A stretch of DNA of 64,000 nt from Mycosarcoma maydis (GCF_000328475.2 NC_026486.1:372001-436000); one strand, 5' to 3'; counted from the first letter of the stretch, positions 20,178 to 30,197 are shown. The notes: a model not told the origin generated them from the letters alone. A program made the numbers and translations.

Positions 20178-20393
20178 ATCACGACTGCTTCGTGCCTGTC
20201 GCACAAACACACATTCTCCTGCCCACACTCACAGCAGTATCATTCCGTCTTGCTACACTCTCGAAAAATCAAAGACACAAATCTAGAGACAAGACCAATT
20301 TGTATGCACTGACATTCGTCATTACTGCGCCAAAAGCGCGGAAAGCGTCCGAAAGCGCGCCAAATGGAGCGTCGCGGCAGGATCATCGTTGTG
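20178..20393. other. Short tail-to-tail gap between the acidic protein and the permease
   Basis: 216 bp between two convergent stops. No gene; presumably both 3' untranslated regions. Confidence 0.6.
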
Positions 20394-22175
20394 CTACTCT
20401 TTAAAGTCCTCGACCAACACGGTTTGGTTCAACTCTTGCTGCTGGGATTTGGCCTTGTTCGTATCCTCTTGCTCCTGGAGTTGGTGGGCGACTTGGTGTG
20501 CTGCGACGTCTTCGTCGTCGATATTGCTCTTGGGACCCTCGAACCAGTGTACGCCGCCGTACTTGGGCCAGTAGTACCACGCGGTGCTGAAGATAAACGT
20601 TGCGCCGGTGACGACGCACGCATAGTTCATATCTGCTGCACCGGTAACAGGAATGTAACTTGGCATGCAGACGATGATGCTGATAAACACCAACCAGATC
20701 GCTGCTACCCAGGCGACAATCTTGCTCCAGAAGTCGCCGAGGTACCATACGCCCGGTTTGAACTTGTGCGGTGCCATCAAGCGTGCTACGATGGGGATCG
20801 TGTATGCGATGCTCGCGCCGATGACCGAGAGCGAAAACACGGCTCCAACAGCTACCTCATTGACCAAGCCCAACAGGCAGAAGACCGCCGAACACGCTGC
20901 CGACCACCAAGCGCTGTTAACGGGCGTCAAGGTGTAACTGTTGATCCTGTAGACCCAACCCGAGAACGGAAGCGCACCGTCACGACTAAACGCGAAAATC
21001 TGTCGACTGGAAGCCAAGTTCATACTAGCCCCCATCATAAAGTTGACGATGACCATAAACACCCAGATGACAATGAAGCCCGTCTTGCCGCAACTGTTGA
21101 GAATGATGGTGGCCATCGGTTGACCGTAATCCGAGTTGATGATGGGTGCCAGATCAGTACCCATGTTAAAGGTGAGTGCAATCATGATGCCGAGACCCAG
21201 GAGACCAGAGGATACGATGCTGAAAAAGATGCCCATGGGGACGGCTTTAGCTGCGTTGGAGGCCTCCTCCGAGATGTGGACGCACGAGTCGTACGAAGCG
21301 ATGGTCCAAGCCGGGGTCATGAAAGCAAGGAAAAACGCACCGGCTGAAGACCAACCGGATTCATTGTACCAGCCCGTAAAGGCGTACGAAGCCGTGTTGC
21401 GGTATTCGTTGGGAGTGGTAGTGCCGAGCACGATGCAGATGGCGATCGCCAGTCCACCACAGAGGACCGTGGCGACGGTTTGAAAACGTGCTAGAGCGCG
21501 CGTGCCGATCGAAGTCAACAGCGCATGCATAATCAAAACGCCAATGTAGACTCCGTACGTCTGCGCATCTGTAGGCACATACCTTCCATCCGTGCCGACC
21601 GACACCGCAGCCAGGATCATGATGGCTACACTCCAGTCAATGCTCGCTACAGCGCTGGTTGTCGATAAGGTATTCGCATACCCCACGGTCCAGCACAAGA
21701 ACCTCCTGTACTTGGGACTCGACAGCGCATACGTCCAGTAGTACAATCCACCTGAAGTAGGCATCGAACTAGCCAGATCACCTAGCGCCAACCCGGTAAA
21801 GGCGATAAAGAAGCATCCGACAAACCAGCCCCACACCATGCTCACCGGCCCACCGCTGGGCAGGGAGTAGATCAGGGTGGAAGCGATCGAAGGTGCGACA
21901 CCCATGATCGAGAAAGCGATCCCGAACACTTCAATGGAAGAAAACTCTCGCTTAAATTCCTGCTTGTATCCGAGCGCGGCGAGCAGTTCGGCGTCGGCTT
22001 GTTCGATAAAGTCCTTGGAAAGGTGGATCTTGCCTGTTCCACGACCAGCGCTCTCGGCGGCAGCGCTGGTGGCGGGAACCTCGCCAGCGACAACGTTGGA
22101 GGACGGCTGGATGATTTCCGATGACGACGAAGCCTTGACATCGTTTGAGTAGGACGATCCATTAGGGCTCGCCAT
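20394..22175 (-). CDS. GABA/choline/amine-type permease (APC superfamily, Uga4-like)
   Basis: Encodes 593 aa from the ATG at 22175 (the frame runs to 22304 but starts with TTG). About 75 hydrophilic residues precede twelve hydrophobic segments. The first transmembrane block reads EFSSIEVFGIAFSIMGVAPS, followed by SGGPVSMVWGWFVG and ASSMPTSGGLYYW, the signature of the fungal amino acid/choline transporter family. Later, SYDSCVHISEEASNAAKAVP is the conserved loop of the same family. Members import GABA, choline, polyamines or related compounds at the plasma membrane. Its neighbours are an aldehyde dehydrogenase and a copper amine oxidase, so a role in bringing in an amine is attractive. Three GATAAG sites (22601, 22658, 22815) and three CTTAACGAG boxes lie in its 2.2 kb upstream space. 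The true substrate is unknown. Confidence 0.9.
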   Translation of the reverse strand: MASPNGSSYSNDVKASSSSEIIQPSSNVVAGEVPATSAAAESAGRGTGKIHLSKDFIEQADAELLAALGYKQEFKREFSSIEVFGIAFSIMGVAPSIASTLIYSLPSGGPVSMVWGWFVGCFFIAFTGLALGDLASSMPTSGGLYYWTYALSSPKYRRFLCWTVGYANTLSTTSAVASIDWSVAIMILAAVSVGTDGRYVPTDAQTYGVYIGVLIMHALLTSIGTRALARFQTVATVLCGGLAIAICIVLGTTTPNEYRNTASYAFTGWYNESGWSSAGAFFLAFMTPAWTIASYDSCVHISEEASNAAKAVPMGIFFSIVSSGLLGLGIMIALTFNMGTDLAPIINSDYGQPMATIILNSCGKTGFIVIWVFMVIVNFMMGASMNLASSRQIFAFSRDGALPFSGWVYRINSYTLTPVNSAWWSAACSAVFCLLGLVNEVAVGAVFSLSVIGASIAYTIPIVARLMAPHKFKPGVWYLGDFWSKIVAWVAAIWLVFISIIVCMPSYIPVTGAADMNYACVVTGATFIFSTAWYYWPKYGGVHWFEGPKSNIDDEDVAAHQVAHQLQEQEDTNKAKSQQQELNQTVLVEDFKE

Positions 22176-22838
22176 GTTGCGCACTAGTTGGGATCGATGT
22201 CGATCCGTGTTGATGTAGGAAAAGTGGAAAGAATGGCTAGTTTCAAGAGCCTTTGAACGGCAGACACCGGTGCGAAGGATGGTCTGCAAACGAGATGCAG
22301 GCAAACGTCGACGTTTGCAATGCTGCGGTCATTCACTAAATGGTCAAAGCCAAAGCGATCGTATTGAAGCAGGGAATCACCAAAGCGCAGCACGAGACGA
22401 TGACCAAGGGGCGAGAAAGTGTTGCGACTTCTTGGTCTGTGGGTCACAGAAGATCGTTATCCTGCAGAGGAAGGGTTCAAAGCGAGCGGGCGGGCGGTAC
22501 TTGTGTACAGACACGACGGTTTTTAAGAGTCAACTAGTCAAGCGTTTGTAATGACGCAAGTTGGTGGTGCAAGAACAGGCCGGAGAATGACCGCCGGTGA
22601 GATAAGTGTGAGGACCGAGGAGACAAAAAGGTCGATGTACACCCAACCGAGACAAGCGATAAGGACACAACCTGGGAGAAACCGAGGCAGGGACCAGTCC
22701 GAAGATACGCGTGAAGTTAGAAGCGAGAGCTGAAGTGGAGCGAAATTCCCACGAGGCGGGCGGAATATTCACGATTGGATAGGTAGAAACACTCGTGACT
22801 GTCTCTGAGCACTGGATAAGGTGAGAAAGAGAGAACGG

Positions 22839-22847
22839 CTTAACGAG
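22839..22847 (+). promoter_or_regulatory. CTTAACGAG box 1
   Basis: Exact 9-base match, about 660 bp before the permease ATG and 20 bp from a GATAAG site. Its function as a regulator site is inferred from recurrence only. Confidence 0.45.
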
Positions 22848-23747
22848 GTCAAGTGACGATAACACTGACCATAGAGATACAACAAGCCCTGATTACCGAG
22901 GAAGCGGCAGCGAGATCGAAGCAGTGTTCGGTCAAGGCCTTGCATCGAAGTTGACCTTGGATGTGCAAGATGCCGTTGAATCAGAAGAGGGCGGTCTGGA
23001 AGTCCACCCGCCACGCTAGTGACACTCGTGACTACCGGTGAACGGGATATAACGCGATGCCTGTACGCATGCTGGTTGCAAACGGAACCAATTTGCGAGC
23101 GTTCAAAGCTCGGCGTGCCGAGCAGCAGTGGCAGGGTCAGGTGGTCATTCACGATTGTTTGCTCGTCAAGAAGCTTGCATGGCGAAGGGCTTCGATATCG
23201 TATCAGAGAAGCGCAAGCCGAGCAGACCAAGCGTATCGCATAAGATAGCTGAGTTGACATTTACGATTCGTGATTGCGCGGTGCGTATCAAGCCTATCGC
23301 TGCTACAGTCGTGAGTAAGTTAGCTATCTACAGTCACGAGTATCTTGCGTTTTTATTTTCTCTTATTAGTAATTTAATATTTAAGGCACACGGTCCCACT
23401 TGGGCGTTATTGCAGTGCGGGGTAAAGAAAGGGCATTTTCAAAATTCAGCCCAAAAAATGTAAATACTTTGAGGCAACCAACACACACGACTCACGACTG
23501 CGCGTGGCTGCAAAACAGAAAGATAAGCCCTCAGCGACCACGATTCAGGATTGTCTCTGGCCAAAATACCTCATGCTCACATTGCACAAGACAATCGTGT
23601 ATCCATGATCTGGCACAAGTAGTAGCGCAGCGATCCAAACACAACAACAAGTGTTTGAAAATGTAACCACGTCCATGCCACAAGTGTGGTCTTGACCAAC
23701 TGTCCAAGATTGGCACATGCTCTCGCAGACCAACTCAACTCGACAGT

Positions 23748-23756
23748 CTTAACGAG
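23748..23756 (+). promoter_or_regulatory. CTTAACGAG box 2
   Basis: Exact 9-base match in the gap between permease and aldehyde dehydrogenase. Confidence 0.45.
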
Positions 23757-23941
23757 TCACTTTGGTCGGACGCACTACCTCTTCAACACTGGGAAGCACC
23801 AGGCAGAATTAGCGAGTTGATGCGTGAATTCTGCCTCGCTTCTTTTGTGAAGATGCCGCAATCGTGGATGTTGTCTGTTCTGTACTGTACTGTATGTGCG
23901 GCAAATACATCTCAGAAACAACTTGTATGCTTGGCTCGGTG

Positions 23942-23950
23942 CTTAACGAG
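23942..23950 (+). promoter_or_regulatory. CTTAACGAG box 3
   Basis: Exact match preceded by TG, followed by a T run. A related inverted copy with one changed base (CTTAACGAA) is at 24120-24128 on the opposite strand. Confidence 0.45.
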
Positions 23951-24399
23951 GTTTTTTTTTTAGAAAAAATAAGCTTCGAAGCTAGGGTTAGTGCCGTTGT
24001 GCAAGAACAGCACAGGTCTGTTTTATTATATTAATAAAGTGCCAAGTAGAGCCGCGTATTTCAGCCGCGTTAACCGCTCTAGCCTCGCTGCCTCGTCTAT
24101 CGCTTGCACTTGCGCTTGCTTCGTTAAGCACGGTCAGTGATATCAGGATCGGTCAAGAAATGACAGAAAGCAGGCGTCAAACGAGATCAGAATCCATCGG
24201 TAGCAGTCAAAGAGTATGCTTGAGCTTAGGGCTGCTGTTTTCAGTAACACATGTAGCATCCACAACGCGCGAGCATACCAAGGCAAGAATCACCCAAACA
24301 GACGTGAGACTTGTTTCACGAAAACAGAAAAGAAAGGCACAACAGAAACGTAGCTTTGAATTTGCAACAACGACAGGAGGCAGTGACAGTGCTGACGGC

Positions 24400-25965
24400 T
24401 TACAGTTTGGGAAGCGGCCAATCGAGCTTCTCGCCATAGTTCCAGTGAATCGCCTTGACATCACAGTAGGCCTTGATGGCATCCACACCGAGCTCTCGAC
24501 CGAATCCACTCGCCTTCATTCCACCGAATGGCACCGAATTGCTCAGCGCCACGTAGTTGTTCACCCATACGGTGCCTGCATCGATCGCCGATACCATACG
24601 CTGGATTTGACTGGCATTCTCGGAGAAGACGCCAGCTCCTAGACCGTAAACGGTCTCGTTGGCAAGTCGGATCGCTTCTTCTTCCGTGCTGAACTTGGCT
24701 ACGGCCAGAACGGGCCCGAAGATCTCTTCATCGACGATGCGCATCCCTTTGCGACATCCAGAAAAGATGGTGGGCTCAACAAAGAAGCCCTTGTTGAATT
24801 TGGAATCTGCGCTCTTCCACGCTTGACCGCCAACCTCGACTTTGGCGCCCTGTCGCTTGCCTGATTCGATCATGTCGAGGATCTTTTCCTGTTGCTGCTG
24901 GCTGACTTGAGGTCCCTGGAATGTAAGCTGGTGAAATGGATCGCCTACTTTGTGAGCCTTGAAAGCTGCGACGAGCTGCTCCATAAAACTCTCGTAGATC
25001 CTGTCTTGAACAAAGAGACGCGAGCCAGCGGTGCAGTCTTGGCCTTGATTGAAGAGGATTCCCAAGCAGACCCATCGCACAGCCTGTTGGATATCGGCAC
25101 TCTCGAACACCACCACGGGCGACTTTCCGCCAAGTTCGAGCGTAACCTTTTTCATGTTGCTCTCGGCAGCAGCCTTCATGATACGCTTGCCCGTGGCAGT
25201 AGAACCGGTGAAGGCCACCTTTTGGATGTCCATGTGCCTCGAGATTGCCTCGCCCACTTCGGCACCATAACCGTTGACAACCGAGATCACACCGGCTGGG
25301 AAACCAGCCTGAACCGAGAGTTGGGCAAGCTTGAGTGCTGTCAACGGCGTCTGTTCGGCGGGCTTGAGGATGACACAGTTGCCCGCTGCCAACGCGGGTC
25401 CTAACTTCCAAGCAGCCATTTGAATGGGATAATTCCACGGGATGATCTGACCGCAGATACCAAGCGGCTCGATGCGCGTGTAGGCGATCTTTTCTCCTTC
25501 GGTCTGCTCGATGGTTTTGCCCTCGATCTTGTCCGCTAAGCCACCGTAGTAGCGCAGACACGCGGCAGAATCAGGAACGTCGAAGCTGCTCGCCATCCAA
25601 ACAGGCTTTCCGTTGTCCATGCTTTCCAGCTCGGCCAGTTCGTCGAGGTTCTTGTCCACCAGGTCAGCAAACTTGAGCAGCAGCTGTGATCGTTGCGTAG
25701 GCGTCGATTTTTTGCCCCATGTCGTCTTGAATGCAGTTCGAGCTGCCTTCACGGCTGCTTCAATGTCGGCAGCGCCACCAAGAGCGAGCGTACAGAGCTT
25801 TTCGCCCGTGGCCGGATTGATCGAGTCAAATGTCTTGCCAGAGACCGACGCGTGAAAGCTATTGTTGATAAAGATGCCCGACGGAACTTGCCACTGGTTG
25901 CCTGTTGGAGTCGAGATGGTAACCGGCTCGGGGCTACGGCTTGTTGTACCATGCGATGAGTCCAT
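24400..25965 (-). CDS. NAD(P)-dependent aldehyde dehydrogenase
   Basis: Encodes 521 aa from the ATG at 25965; the frame goes 18 codons further to a TTG only. All class hallmarks are present: IIPWNYP with N178, FTGSTATGK (cofactor loop, 252-260), LELGGKSP with general base E277, and GQDCTAG with nucleophile C311. It oxidises aldehydes to acids. The last residues are LPKL; PKL fits the broad peroxisomal PTS1 pattern, though it is a weak form. The gene is divergent from the copper amine oxidase over a shared 1.5 kb region, and downstream of it lies the permease, so it may oxidise the aldehyde made by the amine oxidase. Ustilago maydis has an indole-3-acetaldehyde dehydrogenase (Iad1); this could be it or a paralogue. 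Confidence 0.95.
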   Translation of the reverse strand: MDSSHGTTSRSPEPVTISTPTGNQWQVPSGIFINNSFHASVSGKTFDSINPATGEKLCTLALGGAADIEAAVKAARTAFKTTWGKKSTPTQRSQLLLKFADLVDKNLDELAELESMDNGKPVWMASSFDVPDSAACLRYYGGLADKIEGKTIEQTEGEKIAYTRIEPLGICGQIIPWNYPIQMAAWKLGPALAAGNCVILKPAEQTPLTALKLAQLSVQAGFPAGVISVVNGYGAEVGEAISRHMDIQKVAFTGSTATGKRIMKAAAESNMKKVTLELGGKSPVVVFESADIQQAVRWVCLGILFNQGQDCTAGSRLFVQDRIYESFMEQLVAAFKAHKVGDPFHQLTFQGPQVSQQQQEKILDMIESGKRQGAKVEVGGQAWKSADSKFNKGFFVEPTIFSGCRKGMRIVDEEIFGPVLAVAKFSTEEEAIRLANETVYGLGAGVFSENASQIQRMVSAIDAGTVWVNNYVALSNSVPFGGMKASGFGRELGVDAIKAYCDVKAIHWNYGEKLDWPLPKL

Positions 25966-26538
25966 GTTGTCGATAGTCGCAAGCTTGCTTGTACCGGGTC
26001 GCCAAGGTTGAAGAGGCAAGCGGACCGAGTCTTATGTTTAGCTATATGGAAGCGGGTCAGTCAGAGCAATGGTGGAACAACGTTACAATAGACGCAAGGT
26101 CTGCTGATGAAAAGCGAGGTGACAAAGAGGCTACTTGTCCGATTAAGCCTGATCACGAATGTGTTCGGGGCTCTTGTAGCCACTGGAAACGTAAACTTGC
26201 CAAGCTCGAATCACATTCGATCCACTCGTGACTTGCTCCTTGCAGTGATCTCAAGCTCGAAGCGTAGTCGAGTGTTACTGCCCATCAACAGTTGCCCTCC
26301 TTTGCCATGCACGCTGGCTGCAGCACTTTTGTGCTCCCCCACATCAATCACCGATATGTGAATCGTGAATACAGTACGAATCAAAAATCACTTTTGTCAA
26401 GAAAAGATTGAGGAAAAAAAACAAAAAAAAAACAAAAAAAACAGCGTAGTTAGAAAACGCTCGGCACTTTTCGATAATTAGTGCAAGTCGGCTTATCTCT
26501 GTGCACGATCATGCTACCATTGCACTGCTCAGATGCCC

Positions 26539-26566
26539 GCTCGTTAAGCATCGGTTCTTAACGAGC
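26539..26566. promoter_or_regulatory. Perfect inverted repeat of the CTTAACGAG box
   Basis: Left arm GCTCGTTAAG (26539-26548), 8-base spacer, right arm CTTAACGAGC (26557-26566). All ten arm positions pair. It lies about 575 bp before the dehydrogenase ATG and 905 bp before the amine oxidase ATG. A dimeric binding protein is the natural guess. Confidence 0.6.
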
Positions 26567-26974
26567 TGCAGGTCTTATGACGTGCGGAAGCAAGCTGAGC
26601 CGATGCGAGCTGCGAGCTGCTTTCCCAGCTCAAGCTTCAGCTCTAACGTTAGTCTGCGGTCGCGCAAATGACTCTGAAGGCTCGTTGAGCTGTTTGCCCA
26701 ACCTTTGTCGCTGTGTCATGTGCAGCACAGCCCCTACGGCCCGAAGTACGGGCAATAATCTCGCAATGCAAGAATAGGCCAACACTTGCCGCGATACGCT
26801 CTTAGCCGCACAAATCGTGACGAGTAGGATCGTGTGCCTCGCTCGACGTCCTAGGTTGTCACACGTCTCTGAGAAAGGTATGTCATTCGGGTTGCTCTTC
26901 GTTTTTACTGGCCTTGCACCTCTCGTTGCCTTCCCGAGACAAAGCGTGACGCTATACCGTACAACTCGCTCCAC

Positions 26975-26983
26975 CTCGTTAAG
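26975..26983 (-). promoter_or_regulatory. CTTAACGAG box nearest the copper amine oxidase
   Basis: Exact match on the minus strand, about 490 bp before the amine oxidase ATG. Confidence 0.45.
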
Positions 26984-27228
26984 TTTTCCAACCACCACAG
27001 TCAACTGGCCGGGGTCTTGGGTTGTGCGTCTGCCTTGTCATGTGCTTGCCTCGTCTAGCTTCATCTAGTCCACGAAACGACTCTCCCTTGCTCAGAGTCG
27101 GCTACCTGCAATTGCGAGCTAAATTGGCTCCTGCTCTCCTGCCTTGCCGCCTTTGTCAGTCCTGAGCGATATCTGCTCCCGTGCTTCGCCCTGTGTGTGC
27201 TCAGCTCATGCCATCTAGTCGGGCAAAG

Positions 27229-27258
27229 CTATCTGTCTGATAGCAGCCCTTGAGATAG
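27229..27258. promoter_or_regulatory. Three clustered GATA sites
   Basis: CTATCT at 27229-27234, TGATAG at 27238-27243 and AGATAG at 27253-27258, all matching HGATAR. They lie about 215-245 bp before the amine oxidase ATG. Nit2/AreA-type nitrogen factors bind this motif, and amine oxidases are usual targets. Binding is inferred. Confidence 0.5.
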
Positions 27259-27471
27259 CGTTGGTTCCATATAATCCCTCATTCGTAACCCTCAACCCTC
27301 TTCTTCCTATCCCCTCCACCCACTATACTCCTGCTCACACTCTCACACGCAAGCAAAAACCACGCACTATCTCATCCTCAGCTATATGCTAGCACTTGGC
27401 CCCTCGCTAGCGTATCTACCTCATCTTATTACAAGTCTTTGTCTGTCATTATTGACGCTTTCAAGAAAGCC

Positions 27472-29925
27472 ATGATGTCGTCCACTCAGTCAGACTCTTT
27501 CAATCCCTCGGGACCAGCTCGCCAAACTGGCCTGCAGCTTGATCGCCATCCCCTCGATCCGCTCTCCGCTCAAGAGATCGCCGCGGTTTCGCTCATTGTT
27601 CGTAGCCACTTTGCTGCACGCACTTCGGTCAAGGCCATCAAGTTTTGCAGTTCGCTCCTCATTCCTCCCGTCAAGGCTGCTGTGCTCTACGCACTCGGCC
27701 TGCCGCTTCCCCGTGATGCCCAGCTCGATGATCGCAAAGCGCTCCAAATGCTTAGCCGACGCGCTGAGGTGCAGCTCATTGACGTCGTCACCGGAGACGC
27801 CTACGAGGTCAACGTCGCCATCGCCAACGACCTTCCTCTCCCCGGCCGAGACGGCAAGTATGCTCCTTCCACCGCCGATGCTCTCGGCAAGGTTGAGAGC
27901 ATCAAGAAGCTCGATGTGGGAGTTCAGCCAGGTCTCACCCCCGAAGAGGTCAATGAAGCCGAAAGCATTGTGCGAGCCGACCCGCGCATCATCGCCATTG
28001 CTCGAGAGGTTGGCATTGAGCCTGAAAACCTCTGGGCTGATGGCTGGTCGCTCGGCTACGATGATCGTTTCGACAAGAGTCTCCGCGTCCAACAATGCCT
28101 TGTCTACGCTCGAAAGAGTGAACACGAAAATATGTATGCTCACCCCATGGACTTTTATCCTGTTCTCGACTGCAACGCCGGCAAGGTAATCGCTATCGAT
28201 TTTCCTGGTCACCGAGACCCAGTAACGGGCAAGCTCTCTACGCCCAACGGTACAACCAAACCTGGCCCGCTTACCATGGATGCGGATCAGGCGCTAGCTT
28301 ACTCTGGCCGTAAGCGTATCCCTCCTCCCATGGAGTCGTTCGACTATCTGCCCGAACTCATGGCACTCGACCCCAAGATGCCTCCTCTCCGAACCGATCT
28401 CAAGCCGCTTCACGTTGTACAGCCTCAAGGTGTCAGCTTCAAGCTCAACGGCAACGAGCTCGAATGGCAAAAGTGGAAGATGCACATTGGCTTCCATCCT
28501 CGTGATGGCCTTGTTCTCTCTACAATCAGCTACAACGATAAGGGCAACGTTCGTCCAATTGTCTACCGCATGTCGGTCGCCGAGATGGTGGTTCCCTACG
28601 CTTCCACAGAGCACCCTCATCCGCGCAAATTTGCCTTTGATGTCGGAGAGTACGGCATGGGTACGCTCGCCAACAGTCTCAAGCTCGGATGTGACTGTCT
28701 GGGAACCATTCACTATCTGGATGGCCACTATGTCGCCCTCGATGGCAGCCCCACCGCAGTAGAGAATGCCATCTGTATTCATGAGGAAGATGCTGGTATC
28801 GCATGGAAGCACACCGACTACCGACCTGGCGGAAAAGTGCGTTCGGCTCGCGGTAGGAAGCTGGTGGTGCAGATGATCTGCACCATCGCCAACTACGAGT
28901 ACATCTTTGCCTACATGTTCCACACGGACGGTAGCATTCAGCTCGAGACCAAGCTTTCGGGTATTCTCAACCTCTACGTCAAGGATCGGGAAGAGCCTAA
29001 CCCATACGGTGTCGAGGTGGCGCCTCAGGTAAATGCGCACTACCACCAGCACATCTTTGCTCTCAAGATCGATCCCATGGTGGACGGTTGTGAGAACACG
29101 GTGATCCAGACCGATTGCGAGCCAACACCGGCACCCACCGGATCGGATCGCAACTACCTCGGCAACGGCTTCGTCACTGTCAAGACGCCGATCAACGTTT
29201 CGGGTGGCTACGACTGGGACTGGTCCCGCCATCGAACCTGGGCCATCTACAACACAAACAAGAAGCACTACGCTGCCGGCTTGCCGGTTGGCTACAAGAT
29301 TCACACACGCGACTGGGAGCCATTGGCGTTGCAGAAGGACTCGATGGTGGCACAGCGAGCAGAATTTACCAAGCACTCGCTATGGGTGACCAAATTCGAC
29401 GAGGACAGACTTTGGCCGGCCGGCAAGTACGTGCCTCAACAGCGCGGAACCGCACCGGACTCGATCGGTCACTGGGCTAACGAAAAGAACAAGGTGGACG
29501 ACGAGGAGATCACCGTACACGCCATCTACGGCATCACGCACATCCCTCACGCCGAGCAATTCCCCGTGATGCCCGTAGAGCACTTGAACGTATGGCTCAA
29601 GCCAGCCAACTTTTTTGACTTCAACCCCGCACAGGACCTGCCAGCCCTCAACGATCCCTTCTCGAAGAGCGCATTTGGTAGCAATACGGGCAAGCCTCAA
29701 CTCGAAGTCCAGTCCAACGCACCTGCTCCGGCGTCAAGCGGGAGTGCAGCTTCAACAGGAGGCTGCTGCTCGAGCAAGAAGTCTGCCAACGTTTCGGTTC
29801 CTCAACCAAGGCAAGGTATCAGCTTGTCGGCTCCATCCAAGGGTGCGTCCCGCTCGGCATCTGCTGCTCCTTCCCACCCACAGAGCTGTGCTTGCTGCGC
29901 TAGCGACGGCTCAAGTCGTCTGTAG
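27472..29925 (+). CDS. Copper amine oxidase, probably peroxisomal
   Basis: Encodes 817 aa from the ATG at 27472 (a second ATG follows at once; the frame reaches upstream only to a non-ATG codon). It oxidises primary amines to aldehydes with release of ammonia and hydrogen peroxide. The topaquinone motif NYEY is present with Y475 as the modified residue; the catalytic base is D390 in FDVGEYGMG; copper ligands are H525 and H527 (HQH) and H690. The sequence is like the Hansenula peroxisomal enzyme. The tail beyond about residue 750 is low complexity and Cys-rich (GGCCSS, SCACCAS) and ends in SRL, a classical PTS1. Peroxisomal placement would put the peroxide next to catalase. Promoter GATA sites suggest nitrogen control. 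The substrate is not visible. Confidence 0.95.
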   Translation: MMSSTQSDSFNPSGPARQTGLQLDRHPLDPLSAQEIAAVSLIVRSHFAARTSVKAIKFCSSLLIPPVKAAVLYALGLPLPRDAQLDDRKALQMLSRRAEVQLIDVVTGDAYEVNVAIANDLPLPGRDGKYAPSTADALGKVESIKKLDVGVQPGLTPEEVNEAESIVRADPRIIAIAREVGIEPENLWADGWSLGYDDRFDKSLRVQQCLVYARKSEHENMYAHPMDFYPVLDCNAGKVIAIDFPGHRDPVTGKLSTPNGTTKPGPLTMDADQALAYSGRKRIPPPMESFDYLPELMALDPKMPPLRTDLKPLHVVQPQGVSFKLNGNELEWQKWKMHIGFHPRDGLVLSTISYNDKGNVRPIVYRMSVAEMVVPYASTEHPHPRKFAFDVGEYGMGTLANSLKLGCDCLGTIHYLDGHYVALDGSPTAVENAICIHEEDAGIAWKHTDYRPGGKVRSARGRKLVVQMICTIANYEYIFAYMFHTDGSIQLETKLSGILNLYVKDREEPNPYGVEVAPQVNAHYHQHIFALKIDPMVDGCENTVIQTDCEPTPAPTGSDRNYLGNGFVTVKTPINVSGGYDWDWSRHRTWAIYNTNKKHYAAGLPVGYKIHTRDWEPLALQKDSMVAQRAEFTKHSLWVTKFDEDRLWPAGKYVPQQRGTAPDSIGHWANEKNKVDDEEITVHAIYGITHIPHAEQFPVMPVEHLNVWLKPANFFDFNPAQDLPALNDPFSKSAFGSNTGKPQLEVQSNAPAPASSGSAASTGGCCSSKKSANVSVPQPRQGISLSAPSKGASRSASAAPSHPQSCACCASDGSSRL

Positions 29926-30160
29926 AGAAAGAAGAGAACCAATCGCTTTGCATCGTCAAACCCACTATTTTTCCAGCTTTCTGTTGAAAAAGTCCATTTA
30001 GCATTCGTGATTGTGTCTTGGTTTTGTAGCTCGCCATTCGTAATGCAGTCCATGGAACATATTCTCATCCGAAAGACGCAGCTTGTATACAGCTTTTAAG
30101 AAGGGCGAACAGACATTCACGGTTGTAGAACTGGCAAAGACCAGATACTCTCTGGGTCTC

Positions 30161-30197
30161 AATCGTGAATCACCAATCACCAATCACCAATCACGAT
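30161..30197. repeat. Cluster of dispersed repeat with a CACCAAT tandem
   Basis: AATCGTG followed by AATCACC units repeated three times and a final AATCACG; single-base variants of the same heptamer. Confidence 0.75.

Larger units (their letters stand above)
22176..24399. promoter_or_regulatory. 2.2 kb gene-free space upstream of the permease
   Basis: No gene supported. It holds exact CTTAACGAG boxes at 22839, 23748 and 23942, a one-mismatch copy in opposite orientation at 24120-24128, and GATAAG sites at 22601-22606, 22658-22663 and 22815-22820. The GATAAG sites lie about 430-650 bp before the permease ATG, a usual place for fungal nitrogen GATA factors. The far end also covers the 3' region of the aldehyde dehydrogenase. 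Confidence 0.5.
25966..27471. promoter_or_regulatory. Shared divergent promoter of aldehyde dehydrogenase and copper amine oxidase
   Basis: 1.5 kb with no supported gene. It contains a perfect inverted repeat of the CTTAACGAG box (26539-26566), a further box at 26975, an AGATAAG site on the minus strand (26492-26497 core), an A-rich run at about 26411-26442, and three GATA sites close to the amine oxidase (27229-27258). The last 170 bp are CT-rich, typical of a fungal leader. Confidence 0.55.

Noticed and set aside
20364..21347. 327-codon plus-strand frame
   Set aside because: Antisense to the permease coding region; the permease has clear membrane segments.
28294..29376. 360-codon minus-strand frame
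   Set aside because: Antisense to the copper amine oxidase, whose catalytic motifs are intact.
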